Below are positions 19,747 to 27,693 of a DNA stretch of 64,000 nt, piece after piece. Positions within the stretch are counted from its first letter, which is position 1. Each line of letters opens with the position of its first letter. The DNA is taken from the NCBI GenBank assembly GCA_026397015.1, contig JAPLVR010000006.1, forward strand, positions 128,977 to 192,976, written 5' to 3'. The DNA is from Candidatus Iainarchaeum sp. GTDB taxonomy: Archaea > Iainarchaeota > Iainarchaeia > Iainarchaeales > JAAZKV01. The translations under genes were made by a program, and so were the position numbers. The notes below the pieces were generated by a model that searched no databases, was not told where the DNA came from, and was given only the letters and a program-made list of their open reading frames with translations.

Positions 19747-20268
19747 TCAAAATTCCGCCTCTTCCATATCAATATCAAGCAATCCTTCATTATCCTCCTT
19801 AAACACAAACTTTCCTTTTACTTTTTTGTTGCACAAAACAACTGGCAGCCAGTGCCTGTCATCCTGCCACATTTTATCAAACGGAATCTTTTTCACATGC
19901 GTCCAAATCGGTTTCATCTCCTCGCTCTCTTTAGGCTCGCCCTCCCAATCGCGCACCAAAAAAACATGGACCACCTGGTCCCAGTGCCACTTCTTATCTT
20001 CAGGGATTGATGGGAAAATAAATGTAAGCTCTGCCATTTTTTCAATATTTTCCGGATATGCATTCAATCCCGCCTCCTCCCACAGCTCACGGATGATCGC
20101 TTCCTCGACCGATTCCCCGTCTTCAACCTTTCCTCCAAAGCCGTTCATCTTTCCGCTTCCAAAACCCCTTTTTTTCATCCCGAGCAAAACATGCTCCACC
20201 GGGTCGCCCTTCACCAGAAAGCAGAGTGTCGCCTGCTTCAACCCCTTGTTGTCAATTTTTTTGCCCAT
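19747..20268 (-). CDS. NUDIX hydrolase, MTH1-like
   Basis: GGKVEDGESVEEAIIRELWEEAGL; overall MTH1-like sequence. Confidence 0.88.
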   Translation of the reverse strand: MGKKIDNKGLKQATLCFLVKGDPVEHVLLGMKKRGFGSGKMNGFGGKVEDGESVEEAIIRELWEEAGLNAYPENIEKMAELTFIFPSIPEDKKWHWDQVVHVFLVRDWEGEPKESEEMKPIWTHVKKIPFDKMWQDDRHWLPVVLCNKKVKGKFVFKEDNEGLLDIDMEEAEF

Positions 20269-20300
20269 AACAATACCTGTAAAAACCCTTTCTAAATCAC

Positions 20301-20903
20301 CTATGAAAAAACTTTTACATTGAGCTTTTCCAAATCTTTCTTCAACTGATTGTGATCCTTGTAGTGAATCACATTCATTCCAAGCTTTTTGGCGGGCACA
20401 AGATTTACTTCTTTGTCATCAATAAAAACTATTTTTTGGGGGGCAACGCCAAGCTCCTTCAGCGCAAATTCATAAAACTTCATATCTGGCTTCCTTAAGC
20501 CAATTTCTGCCGAGTTAAATATTTTTGAGAAAAAAGAGACATCCGCCTGACCAACAGAATGCGCCATAAACTCTATTGAGTTGTTCGAAAACCCTGCTAA
20601 TTTGTATTTTTTCGAAACCTTTCTGTAAAATTCAATATTTTCGTGCAGGGGAACAATTGTTGCCAAAACTTCTTTTCTCAATTCTTCAATCGATTCATTT
20701 GTCCCAAGATTTTTTGCGACAACCCCCAAAAATTCCTCTTCGCCAATTTTTCCGGTTTCGTACCTGCGCCAATGCTCTCCCTTAAATGAAGAAAAAACCT
20801 TTTCTTCATTCAACCCTTTTTTCGCTTTATACCTTTCAGAAAATCCGGGAAAAATGTCGCTGAAAACAACCCCTCCAAAATCCGTCAAAATCACTTCGAT
20901 CAT
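20301..20903 (-). CDS. HAD superfamily hydrolase
   Basis: MIEVILTDFGGVVF; GLRKPDMKFYEFAL; VFIDDKEVNL. Confidence 0.85.
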   Translation of the reverse strand: MIEVILTDFGGVVFSDIFPGFSERYKAKKGLNEEKVFSSFKGEHWRRYETGKIGEEEFLGVVAKNLGTNESIEELRKEVLATIVPLHENIEFYRKVSKKYKLAGFSNNSIEFMAHSVGQADVSFFSKIFNSAEIGLRKPDMKFYEFALKELGVAPQKIVFIDDKEVNLVPAKKLGMNVIHYKDHNQLKKDLEKLNVKVFS

Positions 20904-20996
20904 CTTTCCACCGTGGCAATTCCACAAAATTACTGAAAACAAGCCTTTTTTAGATTTTGTTTTTGAAAAATAATCAATAAAAATAAGAACGGCGGG

Positions 20997-21860
20997 CTAA
21001 TTGTCCCCCTTTAAGGCAATTACCGCGCTGCCGGCCAAAACGAGAACGCCCCCGATGACAACTATTCCTGATGGAATGCTGACCGCGAAAATAAGTGAAT
21101 AAATGAGGGCGAAGGTTGCCTCGTTGATTTTTATTGCAGTGGCGTAAGCCAGCTTTATCTCTTTCAAGCCTTTATAGAAAAGGGTCATTCCGATTACGAC
21201 GCTTAAAGCAGACCCAAAAAAAATCAAACCTGCCTGTTCGATTGAGGGGATGACGAACGGCTGGCCCGTAAATAACAGAATGGGAATCGCAAAAAAAATT
21301 GCTGAAAAAGTCCTGATGGCGTTCACTACAAACGGCGTGGAGTTCAGAGACGCCTTTTTGGCCGAAAGGTATGCAAGCGAATAAAAAAATGCCGATAGAA
21401 TCCCAAAAAATGTGCCCCCGGAAACCAAAAGCGTCTTGTCAAAATTCATCAGTGTGGCGCCGGCCAATACCACTATGATGCCGCCCATTTTGAACCTGTT
21501 CAATGTTTCCCTGAAAAAAATAAACCCGAACAATGCCGAAAAAACGACCATGGATTGGACCAGCAGCGCGGTGGCGCCCCCGCCGACCAGCGAAATGCCT
21601 AACAAGGAAAAAAAAGTTGCAAGTATATTAAAGAAGCCGGACAGGACCATCTGTTTTTTTCCGCGAGCAGAAAGCAATTCCTTCCTGTAAAAACAGATGC
21701 CGATTGGAAGAAGAAGCAGCCCTCCGAAAAAAAACCAGTAAAAATTCACAATTTGGGGAGAGAGGCTCTGGACCAACAGGCTGCTTATCACCCAAAAAGT
21801 TCCCAAAAAAGCGGCCGAAAGAAAAACGTAAAAGGCACCGGCCAAAGAAGTCCTATCCAT
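20997..21860 (-). CDS. EamA/DMT family transporter
   Basis: Ten-TM-like hydrophobic duplicated architecture; AFLGTFWVISSLL, ALLVQSMVVFSALFGFIFFRETLNRFKMGGIIVVLAGA. Confidence 0.85.
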   Translation of the reverse strand: MDRTSLAGAFYVFLSAAFLGTFWVISSLLVQSLSPQIVNFYWFFFGGLLLLPIGICFYRKELLSARGKKQMVLSGFFNILATFFSLLGISLVGGGATALLVQSMVVFSALFGFIFFRETLNRFKMGGIIVVLAGATLMNFDKTLLVSGGTFFGILSAFFYSLAYLSAKKASLNSTPFVVNAIRTFSAIFFAIPILLFTGQPFVIPSIEQAGLIFFGSALSVVIGMTLFYKGLKEIKLAYATAIKINEATFALIYSLIFAVSIPSGIVVIGGVLVLAGSAVIALKGDN

Positions 21861-21903
21861 ACAACCAACAAATAAAACAAAAGTTTATATCAATAAGCAG
21901 GCA

Positions 21904-22013
21904 GTTTTTGCCAGCGCTTTTTTCGCCAGCCTTTTTTTCAAAAGGGCAAGTTCGCTATCAGCGAACACATTTTTGCCAGCGTTTTTTCGCCGGCCTTTTT
22001 TCTAAAAAGGCCG
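21904..22013. repeat. tandem pair of dispersed palindromic element units
   Basis: ttttgccagcgcttttttcgccagcc... and ttttgccagcgttttttcgccggccttttttctaaaaaggccg; 32 nt of the reverse complement are identical to the start of the tRNA-Gly(GCC) intron. Confidence 0.8.
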
Positions 22014-22032
22014 AATGCAGCCGCCGGGACTC
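22013..22032. repeat. direct-repeat copy 1 of a tRNA-like 3' end
   Basis: gaatgcagccgccgggactc, 19/20 identical to 22970-22989. Confidence 0.7.
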
Positions 22033-22131
22033 TTTTCCTGTTGGCTGGTAGTTTGAGGTTGGTTGTTTGTAGAGGGGTGCATTCGAATCCGTTCTGATTG
22101 ATTTACCTTTCCTTCCATTTAATCAACTCCT

Positions 22132-22902
22132 TTATTGAATTAAGCCAATAAAAACACAATTTTCTTTATCATAAGCAATTGCTCCGTCAGTATAGCTCGA
22201 ATTTAACATTATTTCTCTGTGACCAGTGGTGCTTCCCATCCACAAACTTAATGCCCTTATACAATTTGACCCGGCAATATTTTCCCCAGAACTATACCCT
22301 GACCTCAAAATTATTCCAAAGCGGCTAACATAATCATCAAAATATTTCCCATCAGAATCTTGATGATCACAACGTGTATAATTACAAAGATCCTTAGACG
22401 CTTGAAATTTTACCAATTCATAAATCTTGTCATTCCATTTTAGCCGCATTAAGCCATTCTCTTCCCGGATATCATTAAGCTCTTCAAAACTTTCGACATC
22501 AATTTCTTTTTGCGATTTACTTGGTTGGCTTATCACAATTTCTACTAAATCGGGTTCACTTATTGGATCACTTTGATTATCATTCACCAAATCATTTTCA
22601 ATCGGGTTATTGTTATCCAAGAAAGGTTGGCTATTAGAATCAATTTCTTGATTAGGGTTCATTTTTATTTGCAACAATAAATACGCCCCAAATGTAACAA
22701 GCACTAATAATATTATACAAGCAAAAATTGTTTCAGCATGGGGAAATGAACTCATACCGTGCGCTATTTTAATATGGGTTCTTGGGCGAGGGTTAAATCT
22801 ATTGTGTCTTTTTTGAACAGAATAATGATAATTGCACAAGCCTGAAGAGAAATACTTCCATTTAGCTATTTTTTTTCCACATCTTTTGCAATGATAACTC
22901 AT
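22132..22902 (-). CDS. zinc-ribbon-like/TM/CAP-domain (SCP-like) protein
   Basis: N-terminal CKRCGKKI...C cysteines, one TM, then NDIREENGLMRLKWNDKIYELVKFQASKDL...SSGENIAGS...LWMGSTTGHREIMLNSSYTDGAIAY, the CAP pattern. Confidence 0.85.
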   Translation of the reverse strand: MSYHCKRCGKKIAKWKYFSSGLCNYHYSVQKRHNRFNPRPRTHIKIAHGMSSFPHAETIFACIILLVLVTFGAYLLLQIKMNPNQEIDSNSQPFLDNNNPIENDLVNDNQSDPISEPDLVEIVISQPSKSQKEIDVESFEELNDIREENGLMRLKWNDKIYELVKFQASKDLCNYTRCDHQDSDGKYFDDYVSRFGIILRSGYSSGENIAGSNCIRALSLWMGSTTGHREIMLNSSYTDGAIAYDKENCVFIGLIQ

Positions 22903-22969
22903 TCAAATCAACTCTTATGTTTAGAACAGGTATTCGCACCCACTACAGACTCAAAACTACCAACTAATT

Positions 22970-23020
22970 GAATGCAGCCGCCGGGGCTCGAACCCGAAGC
23001 AATCTTTTTTTGTACCATTA
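22970..23020 (-). other. tRNA 3'-end-like fragment (T arm plus acceptor strand), no matching 5' half nearby
   Basis: Reverse complement ...TCGGGTTCGAGCCCCGGCGGCTGCA: 5-bp T stem, TTCGAGC loop, acceptor-like CGGCTGC; expected GCAGCCG 5' strand not found nearby. Confidence 0.5.
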
Positions 23021-23092
23021 TGCGGCTTACGGGAATTGAACCCGTTCATCCACCTTGGGAAGGTGGAATCATAACCGTTAGACCAAAGCCGC
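23021..23092 (-). tRNA. tRNA-Gly(CCC)
   Basis: GCGGCTTTGGTCTAACGGTTATGATT CCACC TTCCCAA GGTGG ..CGGGTTCAATTCCCG..AAGCCGC A. Confidence 0.93.
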
Positions 23093-23102
23093 CCTAAACT
23101 TA

Positions 23103-23178
23103 TTTTCGCCAGCCTTTTGGAAAAAGGCACGCCTGCAAAGCAGGCAATTTTTTGCCGGCTTTTTTCTAAAAAGCCGAA
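23103..23178. repeat. dispersed palindromic element copy between tRNA-Gly and tRNA-Arg
   Basis: ttttcgccagccttttggaaaaaggc...tttttgccggcttttttctaaaaagccg. Confidence 0.65.
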
Positions 23179-23267
23179 CGGGCCTAGAGGGAATCGAACC
23201 CCCATCCCAAGATCTCTTCACATTAAAATTCCGAAGTCTTGTCGGCTATCCATTACCACATAGGCCC
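23179..23267 (-). tRNA. tRNA-Arg(TCG) with about 17-nt intron
   Basis: GGGCCTA...CAAGA CTTCGG [AATTTTAATGTGAAGAG] A TCTTG...GGGGGTTCGATTCCCTC TAGGCCC; intron placed at 37/38. Confidence 0.88.
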
Positions 23268-23295
23268 CTTGAAAGAATAATTCGCCGCGCTATTT

Positions 23296-24216
23296 TTAAT
23301 CTTTGGGTAAGGGCACATTCAGATTGTTCATCAAGGCCAGTCGCCTGCCAACTATTTTTGGCAAAATTTTTTCCGAATCGATAACTGGACCCTCATAAAA
23401 TTCATTTGGATTAACAACCCCTGATAAAATATTCTTTTGATTTTTGAGAACCAGATTTGGCGGCATAAAACCAAATCTTTTCCAAATCAAAAATCTGTTG
23501 TATTTCATATTATTTTTGAAGCCAATATTGTGCATCCACAGAATGATGTTCTGATCACCCATTATTGACAGCCTATAAGAATCGTGATTAATTGGGCCCT
23601 TTATTTGGCGAGACATCGAAAACTGAAACCCAGTGTTAATTAAAAGTTTTCCAACACCATCGCATAATTCTTTTGAACAAATGCCCACACAAATAATAGG
23701 ATATGTGTGCCGCTTCTTATGAATTTCTCTATAACCTGACCCGCCCCTTTTTTTGAAATAAATTGTGCCATCTGTATCAAATAACCCTCTTAAAAAACCA
23801 TAAATAACATCCAAATTCCTCGAATTGAGAATTTGTTCTGGAATAGCCACTGTCAAAGTTTTCTTCCCATATGGAAAGCCCTGAGAGTGCATAAATTCGC
23901 ACACTTTTCTGTTGCAAATCAGAAACCCATAAGTATTTCTGTGAGGAAAAAATTTTGGTTTTATTTTAATACCAAAAACCCTTTCAAATAACGGAACAAC
24001 GTGTTCATCGTAATATTCTTTTTCGTCAACATTACCGCTTATGTCAAGTTCGAAATGCCTGTTGTTGCGATTCCGCAAATATCCGTCGCCCGCATGAATG
24101 CCGCAAACTTCTGCCAAGTCCGGCGTCATTTCAAGATTCAAAGTTGACTCGCCCAAAGAATTTTGATTCAGCAATTTAAAACTGTTTTGTGAGTTTGATG
24201 CCGGTGATGGATTCAT
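23296..24216 (-). CDS. LAGLIDADG-type homing endonuclease-like protein
   Basis: VCGIHAGDGYL and YGFLRGLFDTDGTIYF motifs in a 306-aa free-standing ORF. Confidence 0.85.
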   Translation of the reverse strand: MNPSPASNSQNSFKLLNQNSLGESTLNLEMTPDLAEVCGIHAGDGYLRNRNNRHFELDISGNVDEKEYYDEHVVPLFERVFGIKIKPKFFPHRNTYGFLICNRKVCEFMHSQGFPYGKKTLTVAIPEQILNSRNLDVIYGFLRGLFDTDGTIYFKKRGGSGYREIHKKRHTYPIICVGICSKELCDGVGKLLINTGFQFSMSRQIKGPINHDSYRLSIMGDQNIILWMHNIGFKNNMKYNRFLIWKRFGFMPPNLVLKNQKNILSGVVNPNEFYEGPVIDSEKILPKIVGRRLALMNNLNVPLPKD

Positions 24217-24383
24217 TCCACCACCTCATCATCAAAATCGTCTTCAGAATTCTCCGATACATATTCGAGAATCCAGAGTTCTCTCGAATCCAAGAGTTCC
24301 GGGCAATTCCTTGCCAACTTCTTTACTGATTTTATTTCCTCTTCTGAGGGAACAAGACAATCATCAATATTAGAAAAAACCAT
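24213..24383 (-). CDS. small acidic hypothetical protein overlapping the LAGLIDADG gene by 4 nt
   Basis: MVFSNIDDCLVPSEEEIKSVKKLARNCPELLDSRELWILEYVSENSEDDFDDEVVE; GGAGGTGG Shine-Dalgarno-like sequence upstream of ATG at 24383. Confidence 0.6.
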   Translation of the reverse strand: MVFSNIDDCLVPSEEEIKSVKKLARNCPELLDSRELWILEYVSENSEDDFDDEVVE

Positions 24384-24542
24384 TTGAGCCACCTCCGCAA
24401 AAAAATTCCAAGAGCGGAGGTGGCAATGGCTTTCATTTGACGCAATCATTTAATAATTCTGGCAAAAGGCATCTGAAAGGCTTATTAAAGGTTTCTTTCA
24501 AGAAAATTGTTAAAGTTTTTTGAGAGCTTGCTGGTGAGCGGA

Positions 24543-24698
24543 ATGAAGAAGTGCGGAACATGCAATACAACGATAACACGGGATTACATAAACTTTAAGT
24601 GCCCGTCATGTGGAAAGGGGCAGATAGTGCGGTGCGAGCACTGCAAGGAAACTGCGAAAACATACACTTGCACAGAGTGCGGATTCATGGGCCCATAA
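24543..24698 (+). CDS. small zinc-ribbon protein (archaeal HVO_2753-type)
   Basis: MKKCGTCNTTI..FKCPSCGKGQIVRCEHCKETAKTYTCTECGF, four CxxC; directly upstream of EF1B. Confidence 0.88.
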   Translation: MKKCGTCNTTITRDYINFKCPSCGKGQIVRCEHCKETAKTYTCTECGFMGP

Positions 24699-24734
24699 AA
24701 GGGCTAAAAAAAATTCTTATTTCTGGTGAAAGCA

Positions 24735-24992
24735 ATGGGAAACGCGCTCGTAATATTCAAGGTCTTTGCTGACCCTGAACAGCTGAATTCTGTCGAAGCA
24801 GAACTGAGGAAAATTGACACCGACCAATTCAGGGATTTGAAGCGCGAACCAATAGGATTCGGTATTGAAGTAATAAGGGTCGGATATATTATTCCCGACA
24901 AGGTGGACGGGGCGCTGGAAAAGCTTGAAAATGCGGTAAGAACGGTAAAGGGAATAAATGAAGTCGAAGTTGATGGTGTAACATTATTGTAA
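24735..24992 (+). CDS. ef1b: translation elongation factor aEF1B
   Basis: EPIGFGIEVIRVGYIIPDKVDGALEKLENAVRTVKGINEVEVDGVTLL. Confidence 0.93.
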   Translation: MGNALVIFKVFADPEQLNSVEAELRKIDTDQFRDLKREPIGFGIEVIRVGYIIPDKVDGALEKLENAVRTVKGINEVEVDGVTLL

Positions 24993-25073
24993 AAACAATT
25001 CGCAATTTTGAATGCAAATCAGTGGCACGGAGCCAAGCGAGTTTTTTTATTACTTTTTCAGCCTAATTCTTGG

Positions 25074-27113
25074 ATGATAACTTCTATTACGCTTCAAAAC
25101 TGGCGCACGCACAAAAATAGCACGCTCGAATTTGGGAAGGGAACTAATGTAATAGTCGGAATAATGGGTTCCGGAAAAAGCTCGGTGATAAATGCAATAA
25201 GTTACGCGCTCTTCGGAACTTTCCCCGCGCTACAAAGCAAACAGGTTTCTCTCGGCGAAATAATAATGGCGCGACCAAACAAATGCGATAATGCGAAGGT
25301 AATTCTTCATTTCGAGTATGGCGGCGGAAATTATAGGATTGAAAGAGAAATTTCGGAGGAAAAAACAAACTACTCAAAACTGTTTGAAGATGAAAAACTG
25401 GTTGCCGGACCGAAACAAAAAGATGTCAACGAGGCAATTGAAAAAATACTTGAAATCAACTATGAACTTTTCAGCAGGGCGATTTACGCGGAACAAAACG
25501 AAATGGATTTTTTTCTCAAACTGAGCCCGCGGGAAAGAAAACAAAAATTTGACGAACTCCTTGGATTGGAGAAATATGAGAATGCAAGGAAAAATGCCGT
25601 TGCCTTGCAAAACCAATTTGCGAAAGCCAACAAAGAGAGAAACTCACTCCTAAAAGAACAAAAAAAATTGCACGACCCGAAAGAAGAGGCTGCGCTTCGA
25701 AAAAAAATAACTGCTGATGAAAAAGAACTCGAAGAGATTGAAAAGAAAATTACTGGGGCGAAAAAAGAGGAGAAAATGCTGAGAGAAAAGTTGAAAACCG
25801 AGGAAGAGAAGGAAAAAGAACACAAGCTTTATTCCGATTTGCTGATAAAGACAAATTCAAAAATTGAAACACTGCGGGAGCAGATTGAAAAAAGCAAGGC
25901 AATTTCACCCAAAGAAATAACAAAAAAAATCGAAAAGGCGGAAAAAACGCTTGAAGAAAGAGGGAAGGAACTTGAAGGCTGCGAAAAAGAAATTGAAAAA
26001 CTGGAAAACGAATCCAAGAAACAGGGAGAAGAAGCGAGGGTTTGTGCGTACAAGAAAAAAGAGCTTGAGAGGGAATTAAAAGAAATCGCCCATCTGAAGG
26101 GGAAATGCCCCACCTGCAAAAGGGAACTTGATGATACACACAAAAACAAACTCGCGGAGGAAATTAACTCAAAAATTTCTGAAATTTCTGCCGCAGGCGA
26201 AAAATACGAAAGAGAAGCGAAAATCTTTGAAGAAAAAATTGCGAAAGAAAAAAAACAAAGGCGGGCGCGCGAAGAGGAAATTAAAACTCTGCGAAAAGAA
26301 TTTTACGAACTGGAGGCGGGGCAGAGGGGGGCAAAGGAAGCGGAAGAAAAGGCAAAGCAGTTTGAGGCGCTGAAAAATGAGCCTGAAAATTTGAAAAAAG
26401 AAATAAAGAAAATCGGGTTCAGCAAGGAAGAGCTGGAGAAGGCGAGAAAAGCGTTTTTTGAAAAGCAGTCGGCGGCGGAACTGCTCGAAGAAAAAGTTTC
26501 CTCAAAAAAAGAGCTCTTGAAAAACTACGGAAACGGGTTGCAGAAAATCGCCGAGATGAAAAAACTTTTCGAGGAAACCGAAAAAAAAATTGAAAAAACC
26601 GAAAGAGCGGCAAATGCGCTCGGAGTTTTCGGAAATTGCCTGGCAGCAACGCAAACGAGCCTGAGAGAATCTCTAATTGAAACGGTAAATGACGCGACCT
26701 CGAACATATGGGAAAAAGTTTACCCTTACAAGGACTTCACTAACGCAAAACTTTCTATAGAAGAAAACGGGTATGAACTAAAAGTGCTAACGCGAAACAA
26801 TGAATGGGTGAGGGTTGAAGGGATACTTTCGGGCGGAGAAAGAAGCGCCGCTGCCATCTGCATAAGAATTGCGTTCGCGCTTGTGCTCACAAAGAAATTG
26901 TCGATGCTGATACTGGACGAGCCGACGCATAACCTTGACACGAACGCGGTTGAAACACTCGGAAAAATGCTGAGGGAAGAACTGCCAAGAATAATCGACC
27001 AAATATTTGTTATTACCCATGATAAACAGTTGGAAAGCGCGGCATCAAGCAATCTTTACACTCTGAAAAGGGACAAAAATTCCGACGGGGCAACTGTAAT
27101 AGAAACAATTTAA
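25074..27113 (+). CDS. rad50: DNA double-strand break repair ATPase Rad50
   Basis: GIMGSGKSSVINAI Walker A; coiled coils; zinc hook GKCPTCKREL; LSGGERSAAAICIRIAFA signature; LILDEPTHNLD. Confidence 0.94.
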   Translation: MITSITLQNWRTHKNSTLEFGKGTNVIVGIMGSGKSSVINAISYALFGTFPALQSKQVSLGEIIMARPNKCDNAKVILHFEYGGGNYRIEREISEEKTNYSKLFEDEKLVAGPKQKDVNEAIEKILEINYELFSRAIYAEQNEMDFFLKLSPRERKQKFDELLGLEKYENARKNAVALQNQFAKANKERNSLLKEQKKLHDPKEEAALRKKITADEKELEEIEKKITGAKKEEKMLREKLKTEEEKEKEHKLYSDLLIKTNSKIETLREQIEKSKAISPKEITKKIEKAEKTLEERGKELEGCEKEIEKLENESKKQGEEARVCAYKKKELERELKEIAHLKGKCPTCKRELDDTHKNKLAEEINSKISEISAAGEKYEREAKIFEEKIAKEKKQRRAREEEIKTLRKEFYELEAGQRGAKEAEEKAKQFEALKNEPENLKKEIKKIGFSKEELEKARKAFFEKQSAAELLEEKVSSKKELLKNYGNGLQKIAEMKKLFEETEKKIEKTERAANALGVFGNCLAATQTSLRESLIETVNDATSNIWEKVYPYKDFTNAKLSIEENGYELKVLTRNNEWVRVEGILSGGERSAAAICIRIAFALVLTKKLSMLILDEPTHNLDTNAVETLGKMLREELPRIIDQIFVITHDKQLESAASSNLYTLKRDKNSDGATVIETI

Positions 27114-27164
27114 GCAAAGCGATTTTCACCGCGCACAAAAAATAGAGATTTAATTAAAATCGAA

Positions 27165-27359
27165 TTATTGCTTTGCTTTTTGTTCTGCAAGCCTTGTGAT
27201 GTAACCTGCGACAATATTCCTGCTCGGTTTTGAAAGGCCAAGCTCCATTGTATTCAGAAATTTTTTGTTCTTCTCATAGTCGCCGCCGACCTTATCCGGG
27301 AATTCCCTAAGCAGGACCTCAGAGCGGTATTTCAAAGACTTTGCAACAGATTTTCCCAT
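27165..27359 (-). CDS. rps17e: ribosomal protein S17e
   Basis: YRSEVLLREFPDKVGGDYEKNKKFLNTM..PSRNIVAGYITRLAE. Confidence 0.9.
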   Translation of the reverse strand: MGKSVAKSLKYRSEVLLREFPDKVGGDYEKNKKFLNTMELGLSKPSRNIVAGYITRLAEQKAKQ

Positions 27360-27384
27360 GAAAACACCAAATTAAACTTGCCAA

Positions 27385-27693
27385 TTATTCCAGGTCAATT
27401 ACTCTTGTTTTGCCGTTGGGATACTTCCTCAAAATGCTCAGGGGCAAAACATGCTCGTTGTATTCTTTCTCGGAAACTTCAAGCATTGACATTTCCCTAG
27501 TTCCCTTTACCATCGGAGGCGCGCCCAGCGAAAGCTGAAGGCTCCTCGCGGATAAAACCCTTGTCATCTCAAAACGAGTTAATCTTACCAACGGCTCACC
27601 AACAAGAATAGGTTCAAGAGAAGCTTTAAAAAAGTAATCCTGAAACAAGCCCAAATGACTGTTATTATGCCCAACGGGAATTCCGTCTCTCAA
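27385..27693 (-). CDS. rpoK: RNA polymerase subunit RpoK (Rpb6/omega)
   Basis: LTRFEMTRVLSARSLQLSLGAPPMV; start uncertain, overlaps next gene. Confidence 0.9.
   Translation of the reverse strand: MRDGIPVGHNNSHLGLFQDYFFKASLEPILVGEPLVRLTRFEMTRVLSARSLQLSLGAPPMVKGTREMSMLEVSEKEYNEHVLPLSILRKYPNGKTRVIDLE

Noticed and set aside
24543-24992. Zinc-ribbon plus EF1B pair as a new module
   Set aside because: This gene pairing is familiar in archaeal genomes.
25484-26649. Several minus-strand ORFs opposite rad50
   Set aside because: Low-complexity Phe/Ser/Leu-rich translations of the coiled-coil coding sequence.
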